This document shows, one piece after another, positions 23,701-30,223 of a stretch of 46,307 nt of DNA; positions within the stretch are counted from its first letter, which is position 1; the number at the start of each line of letters is the position of its first letter. Origin of the DNA: Candidatus Alistipes stercoravium (lineage in GTDB: Bacteria > Bacteroidota > Bacteroidia > Bacteroidales > Rikenellaceae); contig DWWQ01000049.1 in the NCBI GenBank assembly GCA_019119615.1, forward strand, positions 1 through 46,307, written 5' to 3'. The notes beneath the pieces are model-generated. The model saw nothing but the letters and a program-made list of their open reading frames with translations, was not told where the DNA came from and searched no databases. The position numbers were made by a program, and so were the translations under genes.

Positions 23701-23954
23701 TAGGAGAAGTCGAGCGACGCGCCCTTCGGTACGGCGATCTCGTACGCTCCCTTGGAATCGGTCGTGGTTCCCGTAGTCGTGTTCACGACCACGACGGTTA
23801 CGCCGACGAGCGGGTTGCCCTGTTCATCGGTAACCGTACCTTTGACGGTGGACTGGGCGAATGCCGTGCCACCCCCCCCCAGCAGCAGGATCAGTGTCCA
23901 TAGACACATCTTCGCTGCCAGAGAATCTCTGAGTTTGGAGAAAAACTCTTTCAT
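20763..23954 (-). CDS. SusC/RagA-family TonB-dependent glycan transporter, PUL1
   Basis: This 1063-residue protein has a signal peptide (about 1-34). A carboxypeptidase-regulatory-like domain (VKGTVTDEQGNPLVGVTV, about 37-110) is followed by the SusC signature DEVVVIGYGSQRRADVTAA. The plug domain contains TIRGAKSGILYIVDGV, and the beta-barrel ends ISF. There is no N-terminal STN signalling domain, so it is unlikely to drive an anti-sigma switch. The signal-peptide codons include a run of nine G on the coding strand (Gly26-Gly29), and a one-base slip there would truncate the protein. It should import oligosaccharides with the SusD partner encoded next. It follows GHL10-3 by 33 bp. Confidence 0.96.
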   Translation of the reverse strand: MKEFFSKLRDSLAAKMCLWTLILLLGGGGTAFAQSTVKGTVTDEQGNPLVGVTVVVVNTTTGTTTDSKGAYEIAVPKGASLDFSYIGMVTQRITVAGGQTTLDITLKEDSARLDEVVVIGYGSQRRADVTAAVSQIDGKELQKMPMTNLSQGLTGRLPGLISVQNSGQPGQDQASMTIRGAKSGILYIVDGVQRSINDIDPNDVESVSLLKDGAAVAVYGLEAAGGVMIVTTKKGKEGTMNLTYKGSYGASFNTSYPEFLDGPSYAYWYNKALELDGQEPIFTSQHVQMMREGKNGWGNTNWIDEIFGTGTTQQHSVTSTGGSERINYFASLGYMDQTGNIKNFNYDRYNLRTNIEAKIAKSLTFTLGVAGHVGDQQSPGFAAGGTSGTSVSSAPWLSVAEQAAYAHPYLPKTYEGMPTASQNNYGNTINPIAATELSGYSKSQTIAVQTNAALQWDLPWVEGLSLKVMGAYDRSATTSKILSTPYFVMLASLPNSTTSEITYSKASDPRNNANVSTGKKTNNLTEGYTQWRRITSQASINYSNTFAEKHKVDLLALLETRDYKTNSFSASGKDIPFAQLPELGFATTPADDPISGSSNASRKVGFVFRAQYNYADKYLAEFSGRYDGSYKFIGNVSGRRWGFFPSVSLGWRMSEESFFEPLRKAVDNFKVRASFGSLGDDTGSAAYAFLSTFTNVSSAPSVVFGGVGQNGIMTSLVANELLTWERNYSYNVGFDLAMWNGKLGIEFDAFYNYIFDILGANSGKPASMGGYYPTYVNNNAQDVRGIDVKLTHRNRIGKDFQYGVTVNLTWAKDRWLRYQDSPNTPDYAKQTGKSRYMTMGFIADGLFQSEEEIDNSPWISGSRPRVGDIKYKDLNGDGAITYDQDRAYIGRGQRPQLNGSINLNASWKGLEFDVLFVGAAICDVSLTGTYYNWNEDNTIFTRPFKAGANSPRYLVEKAWTYDNPDAEYPRLSLNPPNTNNAYASSFWYRDGKYLRLKSVHLGYTLPKSWTDKLRIQRVKVYVEGNNLLTWSGLPEGIDPEWPAVTNGYYPQQRTVVGGLEISF
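23872..23880 (-). repeat. G9 homopolymer in the susC signal-peptide codons
   Basis: Nine consecutive C on the plus strand give nine G in the susC coding strand, spanning the end of Leu25 and Gly26-Gly28. Loss or gain of one base would shift the frame near codon 28. Such tracts are prone to slipped-strand mispairing and also to sequencing error. Confidence 0.95.
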
Positions 23955-23987
23955 AGATCTGCTTTTAAGGTTAGGTTTTCGAATATG

Positions 23988-25328
23988 TTATATATGTTGT
24001 GTGGGTTCTGCCTGTTTACTGCCCTCGGCGATGCCTTCGGCGAGTACCGACCACCAGTCGCGGTCGATGATGTGTACGATGTCGAAGATCATCAGTCCGT
24101 CGGTGCCCCGCAGTGCCTCGGCCACGGCGCGCGTGAAGCGTTCGGCGTCGTCGCCGTACTGATCGACATAGAGCGACCCGGTTACGGGCACCACACCGGC
24201 GGTGATCCGGCGGGCCCATTCGGCACCGCCCTCGATGCAGTACCAGTAGCTCTGGTCGTCGGTCATGCCCGCCTCGGTGCGCTGTCCGACCACGCCGTTT
24301 GCGGCATCGACCTCGGCCTTCGTAACGAGCGTGTAGTAGAGGCCGGTCATGTAGATGTCGAGCAGGTCGGCATAGCCCGTCTTGTAGTATTCGGGCGTCG
24401 CCCAGTCGAAATACTGCGCCGGGTCGAACTGTTCGCTCGCCCAGTTCACGCCCACATAATAATAGGTGGGATACCAGGCGCCGGTGTAGTCGCCGACGAG
24501 CAGGTCGGGATTGATCGCCTTGAGTTGTTTGTGGGCTTCGGCGACGAATCCCTTGATGACCGAGGCACGCCACTCGATCCAGCGGCGGAAGAGCGGGCCC
24601 TCGGACCAGCTCCACTTCCCTTCGGCATCCTGCTCCCAGCGGAGGATGTCTTCGGGGAAGGCTGCCACCTTCTCGCCCGCGTAGGCCTCGAAGAGCTCCT
24701 TCGAGAGGGGGCTGAAGTCGGAGGTGATGTCGTCGAAGCGTACGCGGTCGAAGATGATGCCGTCCACGTCGGGGTACTTTTCGGCAAATTCGCGCAGGAT
24801 GGCCAGCTCGTACTCCTGTACCTCGGGGTTTGCGGGGTTGAGCATGCCGTTGTAGTTGCTCTTGATCGAGCTGATGGGGACGATCCGCCCCTCGGTGTAG
24901 ACCTGAGACTGCCAGTCGGCGTGTTCGCCGTAGATGATGCCGCGGTCGAAGAAGTTGTGGCCTCCGGCGAAGACGTTGAGTGATCCGTGCACGCGCAGGC
25001 CCAGTTCGTGTCCGATGCGGATGAAGTGGGCGAGCATGTCGTACTCTTCGGGACGGGTCGTGCCGTTCCATTCACCCATGTAGGGGGCGATGTCGCTCTT
25101 GTAGAGCGTTTCGCCCATGATCGACTTCACATCGACGACCATGTCGGTGAAGCCCAGGTCGCGGAGCTTCTCCGCATAGTAGCGGATCGAGTCGGGGTTG
25201 CTCATCCGGGCGTAGTTGGCTTCGCAGTCGAACCACATGTAGAGCGGTTTGGCCGGTTGTGCCGTCTCCTTGTGCGAGCAGGCCGTAGCCGCCAGAGCGG
25301 CGAGACATAAGAGCAGAAATTTCTTCAT
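23988..25328 (-). CDS. GHL10-type (DUF187-like) putative glycosidase lipoprotein, PUL1 paralogue 3
   Basis: This 446-residue lipoprotein starts MKKFLLLCLAALAATAC with lipid Cys17. The frame is open to an ATG at 25424, but the extra 32 residues have no signal-peptide character and precede a proper lipoprotein signal, so the later start is used. The barrel has LYMWFDCEANYA, RVHGSLNVFAGG, DGIIFDRVRFD (189-199, Asp194), SDFSPLSKELF, TGAWYPTYYYVG with VNWAS, and DGLMIFDIVHII. It is clearly closer to paralogue 1 than to paralogue 2. It is the first gene of PUL1, ahead of susC, which is unusual because susC normally leads. Enzymatic activity is inferred only from fold-level similarity. Confidence 0.78.
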   Translation of the reverse strand: MKKFLLLCLAALAATACSHKETAQPAKPLYMWFDCEANYARMSNPDSIRYYAEKLRDLGFTDMVVDVKSIMGETLYKSDIAPYMGEWNGTTRPEEYDMLAHFIRIGHELGLRVHGSLNVFAGGHNFFDRGIIYGEHADWQSQVYTEGRIVPISSIKSNYNGMLNPANPEVQEYELAILREFAEKYPDVDGIIFDRVRFDDITSDFSPLSKELFEAYAGEKVAAFPEDILRWEQDAEGKWSWSEGPLFRRWIEWRASVIKGFVAEAHKQLKAINPDLLVGDYTGAWYPTYYYVGVNWASEQFDPAQYFDWATPEYYKTGYADLLDIYMTGLYYTLVTKAEVDAANGVVGQRTEAGMTDDQSYWYCIEGGAEWARRITAGVVPVTGSLYVDQYGDDAERFTRAVAEALRGTDGLMIFDIVHIIDRDWWSVLAEGIAEGSKQAEPTQHI

Positions 25329-25351
25329 AGGAATGGGGTTGATTGTTGCAT

Positions 25352-25360
25352 GGGGGGGGG
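25352..25360. repeat. G9/C9 homopolymer in the PUL1 leader
   Basis: Nine G on the plus strand (nine C in the transcript) lie 23 nt upstream of the first PUL1 start codon. Length change here could alter translation initiation. It is the second nine-base G:C run in the same operon. Confidence 0.95.
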
Positions 25361-25477
25361 CTGCGCGCCTCATCATCCGGTATGCGTACGTTCGCCTCCG
25401 GATGGTGCCATACGGCCCGTGCATGCCGATGCTGCACTGGCCGCCGGGGTTTCCGGAGGTTGTCGTCGGTTCGGAAT

Positions 25478-25493
25478 TACCGTATGTACGGTA
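25478..25493. repeat. Perfect palindrome flanked by direct repeats in the PUL1 leader
   Basis: TACCGTA-TG-TACGGTA is a perfect inverted repeat with a 2 bp centre. It is bracketed by two copies of CGGTTCGGA (25467-25475 and 25495-25503) in the same orientation. It could be a regulator-binding site or an RNA hairpin within the leader. Confidence 0.6.
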
Positions 25494-25619
25494 CCGGTTC
25501 GGATGTTTTTCGGAAGAGGAGAGTGTGCGTGCAGTTCAGGTTCATGGTTGAAGGGTTAAGTGGGTTAGGTGTTTTAATACAATCGGTATTTTTTGTGTAA
25601 AAATATTCTCTCTTCGCGG

Positions 25620-25649
25620 CAAAGATAGAAAATAATATTTTTATGACAA
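25620..25649 (-). promoter_or_regulatory. Strong promoter of PUL1
   Basis: On the minus strand TTG (25649-25647), exactly 19 bp of AT-rich spacer and TATCTTTG (25627-25620) match the Bacteroidota consensus fully. It is the only such match upstream of the eight-gene operon, so all eight genes probably depend on it. No regulator gene lies nearby. Confidence 0.85.
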
Positions 25650-26031
25650 GCGCAAAATGCGATAAATTTTTATTTTGCCAAGCGTTTGTAAGTCAAAATA
25701 AACGGCTGCCGGAGGGGACTTGTTTCGAAAAAGAAAAACATTTATTTCGATTCCGAACCCTTGATGTTTCAAAAACGGGGATTCGGAGTGTTCTGTTTTC
25801 GGAAGGAGGCTACGATCCGTAACTTTTATTCTGATGATAAATTTACCGATTTTTTTCGGACGGAAAAGAATTTTTTCCGAATTTCACGCGGTGAGGGCCG
25901 TTTCGGGTCGATTTTCGTGTGGTTTGAGCGGGAGTCGGGGTTTCGTAGAAGCCTTCCCGAAGCCTTGGAGGAGGCCGCCGTTGCGGCTGTGTTGCGTCCG
26001 GAGCTGGCGGCGGCGGAATTGCGGGCCGCGG
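25650..26031. other. Intergenic spacer without a recognisable gene
   Basis: The part up to about 25900 is strikingly AT-rich for this genome and the rest is GC-rich. Short open frames occur on both strands, but none has a promoter, a family resemblance or plausible composition. I see no RNA gene here. One 10 bp element, ATTCCGAACC (25750-25759), is the inverted copy of GGTTCGGAAT at 25468-25477 on the other side of the PUL1 promoter. Confidence 0.6.
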
Positions 26032-26076
26032 ACACGCAAAAAGCAAAACCGCGTCAAACTTTCGTCTGACGCGGTT
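26032..26076 (-). terminator. Intrinsic terminator of tRNA-Leu
   Basis: On the minus strand a perfect 10 bp stem (26076-26067 with 26056-26047) and a 10 nt loop are followed by a T-rich tail (TTTTGCTTTTTG). It starts 5 nt after the tRNA discriminator base. Confidence 0.85.
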
Positions 26077-26081
26077 CCGGG

Positions 26082-26167
26082 TGCCCAGGACAAGACTCGA
26101 ACTTGCACGAACGCAATTGTTCACTACCCCCTCAAAGTAGCGTGTCTACCAATTTCACCACCTGGGC
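26082..26167 (-). tRNA. tRNA-Leu, anticodon GAG
   Basis: The 86 nt gene folds as a class II tRNA. The acceptor arms GCCCAGG and CCTGGGC pair perfectly. The D-arm contains AAATTGGTAGA. The anticodon arm is CTACT-TTGAGGG-GGTAG with anticodon GAG. A variable arm GAAC/GTTC is typical of leucine, and the T-loop is TTCGAGT. The discriminator is A. The CCA end is not encoded, since the next bases are CCC. It reads CUC and CUU codons. Confidence 0.95.
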
Positions 26168-26196
26168 TCGGTATCCCGTTTCCGGGATTCGGTGTG

Positions 26197-26228
26197 CAAA
26201 TATAGGGCATAAATTTTTATTCACCAAA
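26197..26228 (-). promoter_or_regulatory. Promoter of tRNA-Leu
   Basis: On the minus strand TTTG (26228-26225), a 20 bp spacer and TATATTTG (26204-26197) match the Bacteroidota promoter. The -7 box ends 29 bp before the first base of the tRNA. Confidence 0.75.
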
Positions 26229-26260
26229 TTTTTGGTGCCCTAAAGTTTTCCGGGGTCCGT

Positions 26261-26292
26261 AAAAAAAACGGATCCGGCAACCGGATCCGTTT
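26261..26292 (-). terminator. Terminator of the S41 peptidase transcription unit
   Basis: On the minus strand a perfect 12 bp stem (26292-26281 with 26277-26266) and a 3 nt loop run into eight consecutive T. It lies 38 bp after the S41 peptidase stop and directly upstream of the tRNA promoter. Confidence 0.93.
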
Positions 26293-26329
26293 GATAAAGA
26301 GAGCGATTCGTGCTCTCCCGTTCAGGATG

Positions 26330-28147
26330 TTACTCTTCCGATACGGGTTCCGTGCAGAGCATGCCCTGGGGGTGCGCCACGGCCTGCTGTACGCTGCCCT
26401 TGAGCTGCATGCCGGCGCATTGCGTGCCGCGGGTCGTCCTTGAGGCATCCACCACGCCGATCAGTTCGAGTGCCTTGTGTACCAGCGGCTCCTCGGGACC
26501 ATAGTCCGCATACCAGCCTGTGGCCGTGGCCCGCTCATCGACCGCATGATCGGGGTCGATGCCCTTCGGGTTCACCGTCTCCCGCTTGGCGTTGTAGCCC
26601 TGGAAGGAGATCGGGGCGAACTCGTAGTCGAAACCGTCGATGTTGCTCCACGAAAAGACGTTCATGCCGACGTTCTTGCCGTTGGTCTTCGAGCCGATGA
26701 GCGTAACGGGAACGTCGATGCCCCGCAGGCTGTTGATGACCGCCTCGCTCGCCGAGGCCGTATTGCCGCTGACCAGAACAAAGAGCCTGTTGAGATTCAG
26801 GTCGTAGTCCGAGAGCCGGGCGCCGTAGTATCCCGAATAATAGAAGCGCTCGTAGAAGAGCTGTGCCTCCTGGTCGTAGGAGGTTCCCAGCTCCTGGGAG
26901 GTCTGCTTCCAGTCGGCCATGCGGTCGTCGTTGTAGCGGTAGTACTGGTAGACCCGGTTCTGGCAGCGGGAGCCGCCGATGCAGGTCGAGAGCATGTTCG
27001 AGGTCATGACGTGTCCGCCGCCGTTGTTGCGCAGGTCGAGGATCAGGTCGGTGATACCGGCCTCCTTGAGTCGCTTGATGGCATCGAGCAGGTCGTTGTC
27101 ATAGGCCGCGTCGAAGCTTTCGTAAATGATGTATCCGACCTGCGTGCCCTCGAGCACCTCGGCGCGGATGAGGGGCGTGGGGTCGAGGCTGACGGCCGTA
27201 ACGCTCACGGACTCCGTCTCCTGATGTTTGGTCAGCGTGAATTTAGCGCCTTCGGAGGGATAGATCAGTTTCGAGAATACCGAAATGTAGTTGCTTTCGG
27301 TAGGCACCTTGCCATTGACCTTGTAGATGATGTCGCCGCGGCGGAATCCTGCCTGGTCAAGCGGTGAATCTGGAAAGACGCTCAGGGGGCAGAGGCCGAT
27401 CTCTCCGTTCCCGAACGATACATAGGCGAACTGGGCGATACCGATACTCGGTATGGGGCTCCCCTTCCGGATACCGTGGCTCACCTCGCCGCGCGTAGCC
27501 GGGGCACGGCTCGTCGTCGGCGTCTGCACGAGGTAGGAGTAGAGGGTGTAGCCTCCGTAGCTTTCGCGGTATTTCTTGTCGAGCGTATTGGTCGTCATCT
27601 TCATCAGCGTATGGTAGACGAAGTTGTCGCTTATGCTGACATAGGGCAGCGAGAGGTCGCGGTCCAGCTCCTGGTAATCCTTGTTCCAGAGGTAGTAGTA
27701 GGCGAGTACCTCATCGACGTTGCGGTTGATCTCCAGAACTTCGCCTCCGGTCCCGGTTCCGTCATCGGCATTCTGGCGGATTTTGAAACTTACCGAGGGG
27801 AAGCCCTCGGCCGTGATCCGGACGAGGGTCGTACGGATGGCGGTCGTCGTGTTGGGGGCGACTTCGACCCGGAGCGTGGCCTTGCCTTTCTGGCCCGTTC
27901 CGGTCAGGATCTCGCACCACTCGGGGTTGTTGCTCGTGGCGCTCCACGCCGTGCGGGAGGTAAAGGTAAACTCCCGCTCTCCTCCCGATGCGGAGATCTC
28001 TTCGGTCTGCTCCCAGGATGCATCGACAATCCCGGTACCTCCCGATGTGGTCGTCGTCTTGTCTTCTCCGCAGGCGACGGACAGCAGCAGCATCAGGGTT
28101 GTCATCACGCTCACTTTCACTCTCACAAATACATCAAGGTGTCCCAT
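26330..28147 (-). CDS. BACON-PDZ-S41 peptidase lipoprotein
   Basis: This 605-residue protein has a lipoprotein signal ending LLLSVAC (lipid Cys26). The first ATG is preferred because the Met15 alternative lacks a charged n-region. Residues about 45-127 form a BACON-type Ig domain (ISASGGEREFTFTSRTAWSA). The S41 N-terminal helical region follows. A PDZ-like domain (about 235-315, SPLDQAGFRRGDIIYKVNG) comes next, and then the tail-specific protease core with LILDLRNNGGGHV (368-380) and the serine motif GNTASASEAV (461-470). It probably degrades or trims peptides or proteins at the cell envelope. It lies 87 bp after the S46 peptidase in the same direction and is closed by a strong terminator. 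Confidence 0.88.
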   Translation of the reverse strand: MGHLDVFVRVKVSVMTTLMLLLSVACGEDKTTTTSGGTGIVDASWEQTEEISASGGEREFTFTSRTAWSATSNNPEWCEILTGTGQKGKATLRVEVAPNTTTAIRTTLVRITAEGFPSVSFKIRQNADDGTGTGGEVLEINRNVDEVLAYYYLWNKDYQELDRDLSLPYVSISDNFVYHTLMKMTTNTLDKKYRESYGGYTLYSYLVQTPTTSRAPATRGEVSHGIRKGSPIPSIGIAQFAYVSFGNGEIGLCPLSVFPDSPLDQAGFRRGDIIYKVNGKVPTESNYISVFSKLIYPSEGAKFTLTKHQETESVSVTAVSLDPTPLIRAEVLEGTQVGYIIYESFDAAYDNDLLDAIKRLKEAGITDLILDLRNNGGGHVMTSNMLSTCIGGSRCQNRVYQYYRYNDDRMADWKQTSQELGTSYDQEAQLFYERFYYSGYYGARLSDYDLNLNRLFVLVSGNTASASEAVINSLRGIDVPVTLIGSKTNGKNVGMNVFSWSNIDGFDYEFAPISFQGYNAKRETVNPKGIDPDHAVDERATATGWYADYGPEEPLVHKALELIGVVDASRTTRGTQCAGMQLKGSVQQAVAHPQGMLCTEPVSEE

Positions 28148-28234
28148 AAAAAAGATGTTTTAAACGGTTTAGCGGACCAATATAGTGAAATTTCGCCAAA
28201 TCCGATCTTCCCGAAGGGATATTTTTGGTATAAA

Positions 28235-30223
28235 TCACCTTTTTCGGCCGAACTTCATCTCGTCGAGCAGGTATCCGGCCTCCCCGACGCGGTCGATGAC
28301 GAAGAGGACGTAGCGGATATCGACGGCGATGTTGCGGCAGATCGCGGGGTCGAAGGCGATGTCGCTCATCGTCGAACGCCAGGTGCGGTCGAAGTTGATG
28401 CCCACAAGCTCTCCGTCGGCATTCAGCACGGGCGATCCGGAGTTGCCGCCTGTCGTGTGGTTCGAGGCGAGGAAGCAGACCGGCACGGTCCTGCGGCCGT
28501 CGATCACCGTGCCCCAGCGTCCGTACTCCTTCGAGGCGTAGAGGTCGCGCAGCCGCTGCGGGATGTCGTAGTCGTAGATCTCGGGGTCGTCCTTGGCGAT
28601 GATGCCGTCGAGCGTCGTCTGCGGCTTGTGGTATTCGCCGTCGGCATACTCGTATCCGGCGATCGTGCCGTAGGCCACGCGCAGCGTGAGGTTCGCGTCG
28701 GGGTAGAAGGCCCGCTCGCGGTCCCATTCGCGCAGTCCCTTTATATAAGTGGTATAAAGTTCGTTGAGGCGGCTGCTCGTGAGGTTGCGCAGCGACTTGG
28801 TGCCCAGCAGCCAGGTAACGTGCGAGAGCATCCGCTTGGCATCGCCGCGCAGCGAGGCCATGGAGGTGGTGTCGGCGCCGCTCCAGACCCCTTCGAAGAG
28901 CTCCGCGGCGTAGGCTTCGGGCGATCCGCAGCGGGCGACGCCCCGCAGGAACTCCGGCACCTGGTACTGCTCGGGGCAGTAGCGGGCGTAGGCGCCGAGG
29001 AGATACTCCCACTGGGCGCGTTCGGCGGCCTCGCTGCGTGCGAAGGCCTCCTCGGCGCGCTCCTTGTCCGTATAGCGGGCCGGCAGGGCGTAGAGAGTCT
29101 CGGCGGTGATCTCGCGGGCGAAGTAGGGATCCATGATGCGGGCGTATTCGGCCTTGAGCGCACTGACGACACCGGCGTATTCGGGTTTGTCCTGCGCCCA
29201 GGCGTCGAAGGCCTCCTCATAGGCCTGCTTCGAGGCTACGGTGCCGCGGCGCGTGATGCCCAGCACCTCGCCCTGCCACTTCTTCCAGGCGTTGGCGATC
29301 GATGCCTGCTTCGAGGCGTAGTGGATGCGCAGCGCGGGGTCCGACTGCTGCGCGCGGCGGATGATCTCGAGGCGCCCGTCGCGGATGGCGATCTTCGCCG
29401 GGTCGGAGCGCTCGGCGATGTAGCGCACGGCGTCCGAGAGGATGTACTCCTGCGTGTTGCCCGGGAATCCGTAGATCATCGTGAAGTCGCCCTCCTTCAC
29501 GCCCCGTGTCGAGATCGTGAAGAACTTTTCGGGACGAAAGGGAACATTTTCGGGCGAGTAGGCCGCCGGCTCGTTCTCCTTCGAGGCGTAGATGCGGAAG
29601 ACGGAGAAGTCGCCCGTATGGCGGGGCCAGATCCAGTTGTCCGTGTCGCCGCCGAACTTGCCGATCGACGAGGGCGGCGCGGCGACCAGCCGCACGTCGT
29701 CGAACTGCCGGTAGACGAACAGGAACTGCTGGTTGCCGTAGTACATCTGCTCGACGGAGGCATGGTATCCCTTGCCCTCGGCCTCGGCCGCACGGATCAG
29801 CTCCTCGGCCGTCTCGCCGGCGGCCAGGCGGTCGGTAACCTCCTCCATGCGCACCAGGAAGCGGACGTTGAGCCCCTCGTTGGGAAGCTCCTCCTCGCGC
29901 GAGCGGGCCCAGAAACCGTGGGTGAGGTAGTCGTGTTCGACGGTCGAGTGGCGCTGGATGGCGTCGTAGCCGCAGTGGTGGTTCGTCAGCAGCAGCCCTT
30001 CGGCGGAGACGAGCTCCCCGGTGCAGCCGCCGTCGAAGAGCACGACGGCATCCTTCATCGAGGCCCGGTTGATCGAATAGATGTCTTCGGCCGTGAGGCG
30101 GAATCCTTTCGCACGCATCTCGTCGATGCGCTCGGAGATGAGGCTCGGGAGCCACATGCCCTCGTCGGCTGCTGCGGGCAGCAGGCAGAGGAGGGCGGCG
30201 AGGGTCAGCAGGGTGTGTTTCAT
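28235..30223 (-). CDS. S46 family dipeptidyl-peptidase (DPP7/DPP11), DPP11-like by key residue
   Basis: The protein has 662 residues starting MKHTLLTLAALLCLL with a signal peptide ending PAAAD; the ATG overlaps the maf stop (ATGA). The S46 motifs are LLLTNHHCGYDAIQ (catalytic His at about 82-83), FGGDTDNWIWPRHTGDFS (Asp) and GGNSGSP (Ser595). The residue 18 positions after the serine, which decides P1 preference in Porphyromonas enzymes, is Arg613 in INFDRTW. Arg is typical of DPP11 (Asp/Glu at P1), whereas DPP7 has Gly. It releases dipeptides in the periplasm for amino-acid nutrition. Specificity is inferred from the alignment offset only. Confidence 0.92.
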   Translation of the reverse strand: MKHTLLTLAALLCLLPAAADEGMWLPSLISERIDEMRAKGFRLTAEDIYSINRASMKDAVVLFDGGCTGELVSAEGLLLTNHHCGYDAIQRHSTVEHDYLTHGFWARSREEELPNEGLNVRFLVRMEEVTDRLAAGETAEELIRAAEAEGKGYHASVEQMYYGNQQFLFVYRQFDDVRLVAAPPSSIGKFGGDTDNWIWPRHTGDFSVFRIYASKENEPAAYSPENVPFRPEKFFTISTRGVKEGDFTMIYGFPGNTQEYILSDAVRYIAERSDPAKIAIRDGRLEIIRRAQQSDPALRIHYASKQASIANAWKKWQGEVLGITRRGTVASKQAYEEAFDAWAQDKPEYAGVVSALKAEYARIMDPYFAREITAETLYALPARYTDKERAEEAFARSEAAERAQWEYLLGAYARYCPEQYQVPEFLRGVARCGSPEAYAAELFEGVWSGADTTSMASLRGDAKRMLSHVTWLLGTKSLRNLTSSRLNELYTTYIKGLREWDRERAFYPDANLTLRVAYGTIAGYEYADGEYHKPQTTLDGIIAKDDPEIYDYDIPQRLRDLYASKEYGRWGTVIDGRRTVPVCFLASNHTTGGNSGSPVLNADGELVGINFDRTWRSTMSDIAFDPAICRNIAVDIRYVLFVIDRVGEAGYLLDEMKFGRKR

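Larger units (their letters stand above)
25329..25613 (-). promoter_or_regulatory. Long structured 5' leader of PUL1
   Basis: About 285 nt separate the predicted transcription start (near 25613) from the first PUL1 start codon. On the minus strand the leader contains a 22-codon open frame (25545-25477, MNLNCTHTLLFRKTSEPVPYIR). It also contains a 7+7 bp palindrome (25478-25493), a second inverted repeat CATCCGG/CCGGATG (25374-25380 and 25398-25404), and a nine-base C run (25360-25352) 23 nt before the ATG. No known riboswitch is recognised. The small open frame is not supported as a real gene, but its stop codon abuts the palindrome. Confidence 0.5.

Noticed and set aside
25329..25424. N-terminal extension of GHL10-3 from ATG 25424
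   Set aside because: The extension runs through the C9 tract, is rich in Arg and Pro, and precedes a normal lipoprotein signal peptide starting at 25328.
25761..26069. Open frames in the spacer between PUL1 and the tRNA
   Set aside because: They have no promoter, no recognisable domain and a composition unlike the genuine genes; several overlap each other on both strands.
28201..28234. Terminator between the S46 and S41 genes
   Set aside because: The only stem, TCCC/GGGA, is 4 bp. The two genes may be cotranscribed.
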